From Acanthosoma haemorrhoidale (Eukaryota > Arthropoda > Insecta > Hemiptera > Acanthosomatidae), in the NCBI GenBank assembly GCA_930367205.1, contig OV884009.1:123016639-123080638 (forward strand): a stretch of DNA of 64,000 nt, in the 5' to 3' direction. Under the pieces are notes generated by a model. The model did no database searches. It worked only from the letters and a program-made list of their open reading frames with translations, and was not told the DNA's origin. The translations under genes and the position numbers were made by a program. How positions within the stretch are numbered: position 1 is the first letter of the stretch; every line of letters begins with the position of its first letter. Positions 1 through 9,260 of the stretch are shown piece after piece.

Positions 1-1
1 T

Positions 2-166
2 AGGAGCAAAGAGCTGGTGCGATATGAGGGCCCATTTAAAGTGGTCGTGATTAGGGAACACAACGTCGTGACAATTGAGAGTATACGACCCCCTAAGAAG
101 CGGCGAAATGTCCACATAGAACAGTTAAAGCTTCCACCAGGGGGGGAGGTTGTAGATCAGGAATGA
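2..166 (+). CDS. pol: Integrase C-terminal tail of Pol (family A), 5' truncated by window edge
   Basis: Last 54 residues of the Pol polyprotein, ending in a TGA at 164-166. The visible segment includes RYEGPFKV, a GPY/F-type module that follows the integrase core in many chromoviral and gypsy integrases and is thought to contribute to DNA binding. The tail matches the C-termini at 14155 and 36291 almost residue for residue. It runs in from beyond the left edge, so the start is missing. No stop or frameshift interrupts the visible part. Confidence 0.9.
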   Translation, partial: RSKELVRYEGPFKVVVIREHNVVTIESIRPPKKRRNVHIEQLKLPPGGEVVDQE

Positions 167-336
167 GCTGGAGTGTCCTCGCAGCATACACGCAAGGAAC
201 ATTGTAAATAGTTATAGTTATGTGATTTTTCCCACAGAAGTATTGTTTTTTTTTTAAAAGTCAAAGTTTTCTTTTATGTTTTTTGTTTACAAGTGACAGT
301 TGGTTTTTACGTTTTATAGGATTAGAGCTTAATGTG

Positions 337-354
337 AGGGATTACAGGCTGTGT
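337..354 (+). other. 18-base block in the 3' UTR shared with family C
   Basis: AGGGATTACAGGCTGTGT occurs here and again at 19034-19051 in the 3' UTR of element C, although the surrounding UTRs of A and C are strongly diverged. Function unknown; a cis-acting RNA signal is possible. Confidence 0.5.
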
Positions 355-438
355 ACGGGCGGGGCTGGCCTTTGCTCCTTTGTAACATTAGCGGAGCATT
401 ATTTGAATGGACTAAGACGTCCGAGTGTTGGACTTCAA

Positions 439-474
439 AGTTTCCGAATGGGTGTTCGTAAACTGGTGGGGGGG
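439..474 (+). promoter_or_regulatory. Pre-PPT hairpin and polypurine tract of A1
   Basis: AGTTTCCGA (439-447) and TCGTAAACT (456-464) form a 9-base stem with one mismatch; other A copies have one different base here. It is followed by CTGGTGGGGGGG directly abutting the LTR. The G-run is the presumed plus-strand primer for reverse transcription. The same arrangement is present in C, D, I and J. Confidence 0.7.
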
Positions 475-654
475 AGTTAAGTCCAGGCGCCGCTAGTGCC
501 CAGCCTTAATCCCCAAACATATGTTATCTGTATATGTTTACAGGTAATACCTATAGATAGAGGTATCTTGGTCTAAATAAAGCAGTCTTGTTATAACGTT
601 CTACGTGTTCTTATTACCAACCTTTCTTAGCTTGTAATTCAATAAACATTAACT
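475..654 (+). repeat. 3' LTR of A1 (180 bp)
   Basis: Starts AGTTAAGTCC and ends CATTAACT. An AATAAA-type poly(A) signal precedes CAGTCTTG, and CTGTATATGTTTACAG forms a small hairpin upstream of it. It is immediately followed by TATATA. Confidence 0.93.
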
Positions 655-660
655 TATATA

Positions 661-1077
661 TGTTTACGCCATTTGCGTAAAATTAATTTCATTTAATTTG
701 AATTTGCTATTCAATAAGTAATTACGCGAAACCATTCGGTATTTCAGTGAATCACAGACGCTGGCGCTGCCTGCCGGCTCGATCAGAGTTTTCCCCCCAC
801 TTTTGACTCGACTGGTAGCTTCATGTTCTCTATAGCGTCCTTTTTTTTCTCTTCAACAGTTGTCACTTTACACTGTTTTTTCAAGCGTATTCTCAACGCC
901 ATTAGCTTTATTTGTTCATTAACACCGTCTCACTATTACGAAGTCTTGGAGAAGCGACATTTCAGATTGAACGCAGACAGCTATTGGATGAATCGGGACT
1001 TCGATAAATCTGGAGTTTGGGCCCGGATCTCTAGGTTGTCGGAGTTCAAGAAGGGAGATTCGCACGCTGTCGTCACA
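661..1077 (+). repeat. 5' LTR of BEL/Pao element
   Basis: Begins TGTTTACGCC. Identity with the 3' LTR extends to about 1070; the terminus is probably at the CGTCACA around 1077, giving TGT...ACA ends. No familiar TGG-type primer site was recognised just downstream. An open frame inside (823-1185) has no recognisable product. Confidence 0.85.
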
Positions 1078-1494
1078 TCGCAGCAGGTAGGAATTTACAT
1101 TACTGTGTTTACATTTGAAATTGTCATTTCTCTAACGAGACTCTCAAATAATTACAGTCCACTTAAAACTCAAACGTATAGCTAATTATCCCCAGGCTAA
1201 TTAGTTTCTCGAATCAGTCGCCTCGTTTGCCGGTTGCGATTTCAACTGGTGAAATTTCAAACAAATTTATTGGTACTCCGTATTCCGGATTATTCTGTCC
1301 AACTATTAATTTTATTAATACTCAATTTAATTTTCAATATTCACATTTATTTATTTATTTGAACAAAAGTTCAACATTTATCATTTATTATCTTTAAATT
1401 TCAGAATTTCTGTTTTCATTGTACGTAATTTCCTTTTATATTTTCCTGTAAATATCTACTAATTCCATTTGTTCCTGATAGTAATAGCATTAAA
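1078..1494 (+). other. BEL/Pao leader region
   Basis: AT-rich untranslated leader between the 5' LTR and the polyprotein ATG. No gene is seen. A BEL primer site should lie at its left end but was not identified with confidence. Confidence 0.6.
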
Positions 1495-4400
1495 ATGGCT
1501 CCACCAACCCAAGAAATACAACAACAAATTGATTTAGCTATTAGTCAGCGAAATGATAGTTTTGCAGTTGCAACTGCTTTATCAGACTCTGCTAAGATAA
1601 TGACTATAGCCGATTTACCTCGGCTTAAGGCCAACTATGAACGCTTACCTGAAATTGAACAGGAATTCAAGAAATTTAATTTTCTCATAAAAAAATTAAA
1701 TTTGCATTTGCCAGCTACTGATCAAGTTGAAACTACACAACCTTACGTAGCCTTTGTGCAATTAATCGACACAATCCGAGCTAAATATTTTCAGCTCAAA
1801 AAAACTGAACCTTCAGTATTGAAAGCTGAAGTCAATCCCGTTGCAAATGTTCCATCTGTAGCAAATCCACATCTGCCAAAAATTCAGATTCCTAAATTCA
1901 ATGGCAAATTGTCCGATTGGCCTAATTTTTTTGCACTTTTTAATTCCATGGTTCATCGCGACCAGCAGTTAAGTAATATTGCCAAATTACACTATCTTAA
2001 AACATCCACTATCGATGAAGCTGCTTCTGTCATTGCTTCATTCCATCTAACCGAAGATAATTACCAATTGGCATTTGATGCTCTAACTGCCCGGTACAAT
2101 AATCCGAGACAAATTGGTCACATGTACCTCAAAAGCATACTCGACTTTCCCACTGCCAAATCCAATTCATTGTCTGACCTCAAGGGCTTTATGACCATTC
2201 ACGAAAATTCTGCCAATGCTCTCAAAGCCTTGGCACTTGATGATTTGAGCGATTTTTTGCTAGTGTCATTAGCACTGAAAAATTTGGATGCTTTTGAACT
2301 AAAACATGATTCCACCACTGTACCTACTTTCCAAAGCTTATTGGATTTTGTCAATCAACAGATCAAAACCATCGAAACTACCCAGTTAATTGGTGAACCC
2401 AGCGTTAAATCTCGGATTGCTGTCAAATCTCATTCGTATATTGCTCAGACGTCCCATGCAAGCGTTAATAACCGCTCAGCTAGAGCTCCTGCTTCCTGCT
2501 TCTGCTGCTCTCACAATCACCATGTGTCACAATGCAGCAAGTTTCAGCAATTACCTATTTCAGCTCGATATGAGCTCCTGAAAAAGAATCAGCGTTGTTT
2601 CAATTGCCTTGGTGGTCACCTGCGGTCCGAATGCACATCGACATCATCATGCCGCAAATTTCATTCACAACGGCATAACACGTTATTACATTCGGATCAG
2701 CAAATAGCAACCCCGTCAACTTCTGCCATGTCCATTCCAGCTCCATCGGTATCAATTGAAAATCCCAGTGTTGCACCAATAGTGCTTTCATGCTCAGCTG
2801 CTCGTTCAACCACTCAGGAACGTGCTCATTCTCTTTTAGGCACATTTCGTGCTTTCATAACCGACTGTACTGGTTCTATTTATCCCATCCGTGGTGTCAT
2901 TGACCCCGGTTCTCAAGTGTCCTTCATAAACAAGTGTATAGTGCAAAACTTGCGTTTGCCTACTTCTCCTAATCACATGGCTGTATCCGGAATAGGTTCT
3001 TCCGATACATTGTCTACAGGTTTGGTCAATATCCAACTGGTTTCCCGTTTGAACAACAAACGACTCTCTCTCTGTGTTGCCGTAATCAACACCATTGCAC
3101 ACCAACTTCCTAGCATGGAAATCCCCAAGGAAAACCTAAAACGGTTCTTCCGTCTTCGTTTAGCGGATCCTCATTTTCACCGTCCCGATAAAATTGACAT
3201 TTTATTAGGGGCTGACGTATTTCCCCGCTTGATAACTCAAATTGGCATTCGGCCTATTCAGCATGGTCCCATTTCCATTGGCACCATTTTTGGACACATC
3301 ATTGTAGGCCCGATTCAAATCATGAATCCGACCCCCTCTACCATTTCCTTGTTATCCACTACTGAAGTGGACAAGCAACTCACCGCATTTTGGGACGTTG
3401 AATCCGTCCATCAAGGCTCCATCTCCAATCCCTTGGATGATGTCGCTGAACAACATTTCATTTCTACGTTTAGACGCAATGCTGACGGCAGATATTCCGT
3501 CGCATTGCCATTTCACCCTAGTGCAACCCCATTGGGCTGCAACGTCACTCAAGCTCGAGCATCAGTATCCCGACTCGAGCACTGCTTAGCCAAACATGGC
3601 TCAATTGTTGCTGAATATAAAATGTTCATGTCCGACTATCTGTCAGCAGGCCACATGGAACCTGCCTCCACTGCTTCAACATACGTTATACCCCATCACA
3701 TTGTAACCAAAGAGACCAATCAAGGTCCGAAAATTCGTGTTGTCTTTAATGCTTCAGTCCCCGACTCCACTGGGGTATCGCTGAACGAGCGACTCCTCAA
3801 GGGTCCTAAACTGCAACAAGATCTCTCCCATGTCATTTTGTACTTCCGCCTCAACTCTGTTGCCCTTTGCTGCGATATCAAGCAAATGTATCGCCAGGTT
3901 CTCGTCCATCCCGAGCACCGGCATTATCAGCACATATTTTGGAAACCAAGCGAGAGCGCTGTTACTCAAGAAATGCAGCTTAATACCGTCACTTACGGTA
4001 TGGCTCCGTCAGCCTTTTTGGCTGTACGAGTGCTCCAACAGCTAGTCCACGATGAAGGCCACCGTTTCCCTATGGCTTCTCATGCTATAATGCATAACTC
4101 GTACGTGGATGATATTATTTGTGGCGCTTCCAGCCTTAGCGAGGCTGCCTCTTTGCAATCTCAGCTCACTGAATTATTGGCTTTAGGCGGCTTCCAGCTA
4201 CGCAAGTGGTCATCCAGCCATCCTGAGCTTCTGCATACTCTGCCTCATGACCATTTGGAATGCCCACTTCTGTTTTCAGACCCCGATCGGACTCTCAAAA
4301 TTCTGGGTCTTAATTGGGAGCCTTCGTCCGACTCATTTATTTTCCGTATCACCCCCTTCGATGAAACCTGTACAAAGCGTTCCTTACTTTCATACATTGC

Positions 4401-6630
4401 GCGAATTTTCGGCCCTAATGGGTTTGTAGCTCCAGTCACATTTGCATTAAAAGCTATGCTACAACAATTATGGTTGTCTGGCCTTACGTGGGATGAACCC
4501 ATCAATCAGACACTTCAACAATCGTGGTCTCGTCTCGTTCACAACATGAGCACTCTTGGTAACCTTCGTATACCACGACATATCGTACAACCTAATGACG
4601 CTTCATTAAGCCTTATCGGCTTCGCCGACGCATCTCAACTCGGCTATGCTGCCGTAGTGTACTTATGTTCAGAAACCGCTCATTCTCGCGTCAGTACTCT
4701 CTGGAAGGCCAAAACTCGTGTAGCTCCTCTCAAAACATTGTCAATTCCTCGTTTGGAGTTATGTGCAGCTCTGCTGCTGTCCGAGCTTATTTGCTCATTG
4801 CTGACATTTTCTTATCCTTCCCCTTTGCAGACCGTCCGTCTATTTTCAGATTCTCAGATCGTACTCTCGTGGATCAACACTTCCCCACATCTTTTAAAAA
4901 CCTTTATTGCTCATCGCATTTCCCGTGTAAATAAAATTCCATTTTCTAATCGCTCTTGGTCGCATGTATCTTCCGACCAGAACCCTGCTGACATGGCCTC
5001 AAGAGGTCTTACCGCTGAGCAATTTGTCACTCCTAACTCTCAAACATTGTGGTATTCTGGCCCTGAATTCGCCAATCAACCTCAAATTCCATGGCCTGAC
5101 GCCTTTGAACCTTCCTCAGCTCACACTGAGCAGCTGCCTGAGTTACGCAATACCAATCCCGTCTCATTGGTGGCAGTCTCATCCAGCAATTTCCTGCACG
5201 ATTTGCTTACCCGATTTTCGTCATTAAATAGAGCACGTCGAGTCCTGGGTTGGATCTTGCGTTTCTCAACCAACGCTCGCATTGCAGCATCAGCGCATCG
5301 AACTCAGGGTGACCTTACGGTATCCGAGTTACAAGCTGCCATGCAATATTATGTCACTTCCACTCAATCCATCCATTTCTCAGCCGAGATAGCTCGTATT
5401 CAGACCCAACAAAACACCAAGTCATTGGAAACATTAACCCCTTTTCTGGATCAAGCCGGTGTTCTTAGGGTGGGTGGTAGACTTTCGCGTTCTCAGTTGC
5501 GTTATCCAGCTCAACACCCAATATTGCTGCCCAAACGAGCTCATTTGTCATATCTGCTATCACGTCATGCTCACTTGACATGCCTTCATGCTGGTCCTAC
5601 CACTTGTATGGCGCACATTCGATCCGAATATTGGATCCTATCTTTGCGCAGTTTGATTCGTTCGGTAATTTCATCATGCCGCACATGTAAATTGTTCAGA
5701 GCGCGTTCGCCTCAACCATTGATGGCAGATCTTCCGTCGGTCCGCCTGACACCAGGCCGTCCCTTTATCAACACGGGCGTCGATTATGCTGGCCCTTTCA
5801 ACGTCAAGTCTTCGCGACTGCGTAAGGCCCCCATTACCAAAGGTTATTTATGCCTTTTCGTGTGTCTGACCACCAAGGCATTGCATCTGGAGTTCTCCTC
5901 CGAGCTATCCACCTTTGCGTTTCTCTCGGCCTTAGATCGTTTCATAGCACGTCGCGGTCTACCTCAATCCATTTTGTCTGACCGAGGAACCAATTTTATT
6001 GGCGCCAACCGCGTCTTAAATGAAGCTTCAGTATTCATGCGCGATCATTCATCCGAAATCACTTCGCACCTCAGTTCCCAAGGCATTCAGTGGCATTTTA
6101 ACCCTCCCTCGGCTCCAAACTTCGGCGGTATTTGGGAAGCAGGTGTCAAGTCCGTCAAAACCATTCTAAGCCGTATCACTGCAGATACTTGCTTCACTTC
6201 CGAAGAATATTTTACCTTCTTTGCTCGTATTGAAGCCATCCTTAACAGCCGACCTTTGTGCCCTCTTTCATCAGATCCTCTCGAGGCATCCGATTACCTC
6301 AGCCCTGGACATTTCTTAATCGGTGCTCCTTTATTAGCCCGTCCAGAAATCCCCCCATCGCCATCATGTTCGCTCACCCAAAGATGGAATCGCTGGTCTC
6401 ACGAATATCTCAACACCCTCATGCAACGCCATAAATGGAATCGTCATTCCAAGGAAATTTCTGTTGGCGATGTTGTTTTCATCAAGGGAATCTCAACTTC
6501 TCCTCTTCATTGGCCCATGGCTCGGGTAGAATCCCTTCACCCCGGCGCTGATGGCGTGACACGGGTTGTCACCATAAGCAAACCCATCTGGTTCATTCGT
6601 TCGGCCCGTCAATCGGCTTGTGCCCCTTGA
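1495..6630 (+). CDS. BEL/Pao Gag-Pol polyprotein, intact
   Basis: Single 1711-residue frame with every expected BEL/Pao module. The Gag region (~130-300) is of the DUF1759 type. Two Cys-rich knuckles lie near residues 333 and 366. A retropepsin of the DUF1758 type has active-site DPGSQ near 468. Reverse transcriptase carries YVDD near 869, and RNase H begins with FADAS near 1042. Integrase has an H-H-C-C zinc module (~1356-1396) and a D-D-E core (Asp ~1428, Asp ~1494, Glu ~1547). A DUF5641-like tail starts near 1645. The DPG triplet, instead of DSG or DTG, is a variant of the protease motif. No stop or frameshift was found and length is normal, so this copy may be autonomous. The start is the first ATG, after an AT-rich leader. 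Confidence 0.95.
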   Translation: MAPPTQEIQQQIDLAISQRNDSFAVATALSDSAKIMTIADLPRLKANYERLPEIEQEFKKFNFLIKKLNLHLPATDQVETTQPYVAFVQLIDTIRAKYFQLKKTEPSVLKAEVNPVANVPSVANPHLPKIQIPKFNGKLSDWPNFFALFNSMVHRDQQLSNIAKLHYLKTSTIDEAASVIASFHLTEDNYQLAFDALTARYNNPRQIGHMYLKSILDFPTAKSNSLSDLKGFMTIHENSANALKALALDDLSDFLLVSLALKNLDAFELKHDSTTVPTFQSLLDFVNQQIKTIETTQLIGEPSVKSRIAVKSHSYIAQTSHASVNNRSARAPASCFCCSHNHHVSQCSKFQQLPISARYELLKKNQRCFNCLGGHLRSECTSTSSCRKFHSQRHNTLLHSDQQIATPSTSAMSIPAPSVSIENPSVAPIVLSCSAARSTTQERAHSLLGTFRAFITDCTGSIYPIRGVIDPGSQVSFINKCIVQNLRLPTSPNHMAVSGIGSSDTLSTGLVNIQLVSRLNNKRLSLCVAVINTIAHQLPSMEIPKENLKRFFRLRLADPHFHRPDKIDILLGADVFPRLITQIGIRPIQHGPISIGTIFGHIIVGPIQIMNPTPSTISLLSTTEVDKQLTAFWDVESVHQGSISNPLDDVAEQHFISTFRRNADGRYSVALPFHPSATPLGCNVTQARASVSRLEHCLAKHGSIVAEYKMFMSDYLSAGHMEPASTASTYVIPHHIVTKETNQGPKIRVVFNASVPDSTGVSLNERLLKGPKLQQDLSHVILYFRLNSVALCCDIKQMYRQVLVHPEHRHYQHIFWKPSESAVTQEMQLNTVTYGMAPSAFLAVRVLQQLVHDEGHRFPMASHAIMHNSYVDDIICGASSLSEAASLQSQLTELLALGGFQLRKWSSSHPELLHTLPHDHLECPLLFSDPDRTLKILGLNWEPSSDSFIFRITPFDETCTKRSLLSYIARIFGPNGFVAPVTFALKAMLQQLWLSGLTWDEPINQTLQQSWSRLVHNMSTLGNLRIPRHIVQPNDASLSLIGFADASQLGYAAVVYLCSETAHSRVSTLWKAKTRVAPLKTLSIPRLELCAALLLSELICSLLTFSYPSPLQTVRLFSDSQIVLSWINTSPHLLKTFIAHRISRVNKIPFSNRSWSHVSSDQNPADMASRGLTAEQFVTPNSQTLWYSGPEFANQPQIPWPDAFEPSSAHTEQLPELRNTNPVSLVAVSSSNFLHDLLTRFSSLNRARRVLGWILRFSTNARIAASAHRTQGDLTVSELQAAMQYYVTSTQSIHFSAEIARIQTQQNTKSLETLTPFLDQAGVLRVGGRLSRSQLRYPAQHPILLPKRAHLSYLLSRHAHLTCLHAGPTTCMAHIRSEYWILSLRSLIRSVISSCRTCKLFRARSPQPLMADLPSVRLTPGRPFINTGVDYAGPFNVKSSRLRKAPITKGYLCLFVCLTTKALHLEFSSELSTFAFLSALDRFIARRGLPQSILSDRGTNFIGANRVLNEASVFMRDHSSEITSHLSSQGIQWHFNPPSAPNFGGIWEAGVKSVKTILSRITADTCFTSEEYFTFFARIEAILNSRPLCPLSSDPLEASDYLSPGHFLIGAPLLARPEIPPSPSCSLTQRWNRWSHEYLNTLMQRHKWNRHSKEISVGDVVFIKGISTSPLHWPMARVESLHPGADGVTRVVTISKPIWFIRSARQSACAP

Positions 6631-6834
6631 CTCTCAGGCCTAAGTTTCACAGTTGTCATTCATTTATTCATTTTTTTTTCTCTTTTTCTTTACCTTTTCC
6701 CCTTTAACGTTTCCATTCTCATTATTCCTTGTTTCCTCAATCATGTACATAAACTCTCAAGTAGATCATGCTATTTCCTTTGTGTTAGCTCTCATTTAAC
6801 CCGGAAATTAGTTGCTCTAATTTGGTGGGCGGTA
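6631..6834 (+). promoter_or_regulatory. BEL/Pao 3' UTR with polypurine tract
   Basis: A pyrimidine-rich stretch is followed by TTTGGTGGGCGGTA (6821-6834) directly against the 3' LTR, the expected site of plus-strand priming. Confidence 0.7.
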
Positions 6835-7244
6835 TGTTTACGCCATTTGCGTAAAATTAATTTCATTTAATTTGAATTTGCTATTCAATAAGTAATTACC
6901 CGAAACCATTCGGTATTTCAGTGAATCACAGACGCTGGCGCTGCCTGCCGGCTCGATCAGAGTTTTCCCCCCACTTTTGACTCGACTGGTAGCTTCATGT
7001 TCTCTATAGCGTCCTTTTTTTTCTCTTCAACAGTTGTCACTTTACACTGTTTTTTCAAGCGTATTCTCAACGCCATTAGCTTTATTTGTTCATTAACACC
7101 GTCTCACTATTACGAAGTCTTGGAGAAGCGACATTTCAGATTGAACGCAGACAGCTATTGGATGAATCGGGACTTCGATAAATCTGGAGTTTGGGCCCGG
7201 ATCTCTAGGTTGTCGGAGTTCAAGAAGGGAGATTCGCACGCTGT
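6835..7244 (+). repeat. 3' LTR of BEL/Pao element
   Basis: Matches 661-1070 with about one substitution. Homology stops at 7244, about seven bases short of the likely terminus, where family B gag sequence begins. Confidence 0.9.
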
Positions 7245-7753
7245 AATTTTGAATTTAAATTATCATTTCCTTGGAGTATTCTCTCCTCACAAATTTGTAA
7301 CTGTCTATCTAATTTCTCGTTTACATCCGTGTAACATTGTTCGAATTTAGCCGATATTTCCGATTTTAGTTCTTCCCTTAATTGGTCAAACTTCCCGCTC
7401 AACTCTTTATTATTTTCTTTAAGTGTGTTTGATTGACTGTTTAATTTTTCATTATTTTCTTTAAGCGCGTTTGATTGACTGTTTAATTGGGCAAGGATCT
7501 GTTGTAACATCTGTGTTGTAACGTCGACAGTGGGATTTATAGTGGGTACAGCCCCAACCGGGGCCCCAACCGTGGGCGGCGTACCCTTCGTTGCCGTAAG
7601 GGTGTCGTTAATATTTGTTTGGTTTGTTTCGGCACCCTCGGGCGGCTTGAGGGGCCGATTTTTATTGCCCTGTTCCGGCCTGAGCGTATATTTTAGTTCC
7701 TTTGTACTCCCTTTTTCTACTGGGGTCGTTTTACCTGAATCGGACCCGGACAT
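7245..7753 (-). pseudogene. gag: Family B gag, 5' fragment
   Basis: The first ~170 codons are nearly identical to the gag start of the B1 polyprotein (start at 12176). They include the repeated Asn/Gln/Lys/Glu-rich coiled-coil-like segment. The frame is cut where the BEL 3' LTR begins. With the leader and LTR to its right it forms the 5' end of a second, otherwise missing B copy, in tandem with B1. Confidence 0.85.
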
Positions 7754-7904
7754 GTTTGTGTTCGTGTTTGTGTAACAAATGTTAAATTAGAAGAAAAATA
7801 TAATATGTTAGTAAATAGTTCTAGTTATTATTCTAACATGCAATACCTCACAATTCCTTTGGTTTCTTTAGAATTTTTGAAGTTAATCCCGGAGCGGCCC
7901 CCAT
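7754..7904 (-). promoter_or_regulatory. Family B leader and primer-binding site (truncated copy)
   Basis: Read on the minus strand the LTR ends in TTTCA, then one A, then TGGGGGCCGCTCCGGGAT. This is complementary to a tRNA ending in CCCCCA, a pattern seen in tRNA-Pro; the isoacceptor is inferred, not verified. The rest is untranslated leader. Confidence 0.65.
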
Positions 7905-8536
7905 TGAAACCTACCTCATTTTCTACCATTCTATTTTTCTAATTTAATAGATCAATTGACCTTAACTAATTTGGTAGGTCCGTCATGAGATCTTTAATTC
8001 AACTTGTTTTTATGTCTTCGACATAGGAAATTATCCCGATTGAATCGCCCGATCTCAAGGCTAATGTTATAGTTATTAATAAATTGAGAAACTGGGAATT
8101 GTGAAGTATATACAAGTAAAATGGTTATAACAAATAATTATAATTATAAATAGTGCTGACATTAATTGTATAAAAAAAATATTCAATTCCTTTTGAACAA
8201 GGATAGTTACTACTAATTAGTTATATAAAAAAATGATAATTGAGCTCAATCTCTTTTTACTGGATCCATAATAATAAAAAACAATATCTATATCACCCAA
8301 TCGATGATGTCCGTGTAATCTTCTTCTTCTTCTTCTTCTTCTTCTTCTTCTCCTCTGCTTGTGTTGATGACCGTCAACGGAACGGGAGCTTGCTCTGCTT
8401 TGCTCTCTGGCTCTTAGCTAAGACTGACTAAAACTCGCCCTTCATCTCATCCCCACTCCTAAGAGCATAAGGGCTGATGCTGGACAAAGTGGGAGGGTGG
8501 CTGGTCATGATATTCTCAAATATCATGAATGTTACA
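7905..8536 (-). repeat. Family B LTR, shared by B1 (as 3' LTR) and the truncated copy (as 5' LTR)
   Basis: A 632-bp LTR reading TGTAACATTC...GGTTTCA on the minus strand. It is nearly identical to 12328-12962, differing mainly in the length of a TTC microsatellite at ~8320-8350. A purine tract reading AAGGGAAGGCAAT abuts its start, so it serves as the 3' LTR of B1. On the other side it is followed by a primer site and gag. Confidence 0.88.
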
Positions 8537-9260
8537 ATTGCCTTCCCTTATAAATAAAAAAAAATTTATGAATTTTTTTTTTTTTTTTAAGTGGATCCAC
8601 AATATTATGTTGCTGCGTTCGATTTGTTGAATTGGTTGTTTATAACGGGTGTTGAAATTTTACAAAGTTTATAGTAATAATAGTTCAAATTTTGCAAGGT
8701 TTTAAATTGCTTGAAAAGCGTACAAGTTGTTTTAATTTTTTACTTAACCAAATTATTATGCTAATTAGTATGGATTAGTTCGAAGGTACATTGTTTTATG
8801 GATCATAACGCGATTTGGAAAACATTTGTTGAAAAGACGATTGAGTGTGATTAGTAATACATATTGGTTTTTAATTAAAGTACTAGACAATTCTACTGGT
8901 AATTAGTAACAATAGAGAAAAATTGTTGAGTGTGTGTGTGTGATTTGAATATTTTACCTGAGTGAAAGGATAGTGTTTATAAAAAAATTATAAATGTTAC
9001 GAAAAGATAGGGAGGTCGTTGTCGTGTATAAAATTGTATGAGCTCATTTTATTTCCTTGCTATAAAATTAATTATAATGGACTTAAGCATTCAAAGAATA
9101 TTTAGGATCTGTTTTATAGATTAAGTGATAATGAAAGCAAAAGCTTCTCTTGCTGATAATTCCATAGACTTTACTAGGGTCAATACTTCTAATAATAGTT
9201 TTGTTTTTGTTTGTATAAACTTCTAAAGTTTATGTGTCATCCGATCAGTATTATTTTCAT
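8537..9260 (-). other. B1 3' untranslated region and polypurine tract
   Basis: About 720 AT-rich bases between the truncated polyprotein stop and the 3' LTR. No reading frame of substance and no env-like sequence is seen. The polypurine tract occupies about 8537-8549. Confidence 0.7.

Larger units (their letters stand above)
1..654 (+). mobile_element. 3' end of family A Ty3/gypsy retrotransposon, copy A1
   Basis: Holds the last ~55 codons of pol, a ~300-base 3' untranslated region, a hairpin, a G-rich polypurine tract and the 3' LTR. The sequence is almost identical to the reverse complement of the 3' end of the full-length A element at 35805-41109. The 5' part lies outside the window. The LTR ends in AACT and is followed by TATATA, the usual flank of this lineage. 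Confidence 0.92.
661..7244 (+). mobile_element. Full-length BEL/Pao LTR retrotransposon
   Basis: Two ~410-bp LTRs differ by about one base (G or C near 710 and 6890), so insertion is recent. They bracket one uninterrupted 1711-codon polyprotein. The 5' flank is the TATATA following A1. The 3' LTR runs into the middle of a family B gag sequence, and no target-site duplication is visible. The right boundary is therefore probably a rearrangement or an assembly join. Confidence 0.93.

Noticed and set aside
283..480. Small open frame at the end of A1, extended at 13818-14129 in A2
   Set aside because: Sits in the 3' UTR, overlaps the polypurine tract and LTR start, differs in length between copies, and resembles nothing known; not enough support for an accessory gene or env.
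823..1185. 120-codon open frame, repeated at 6997-7350
   Set aside because: Lies inside the BEL LTR, varies after the LTR end, and has no recognisable domain; an LTR by-product.
2600..3105. Antisense frames opposite the BEL polyprotein
   Set aside because: Shadow frames of a strongly biased coding sequence.
8240..8431. Frame with a Phe run in the B LTR (also 12663-12857)
   Set aside because: Produced by a TTC microsatellite.
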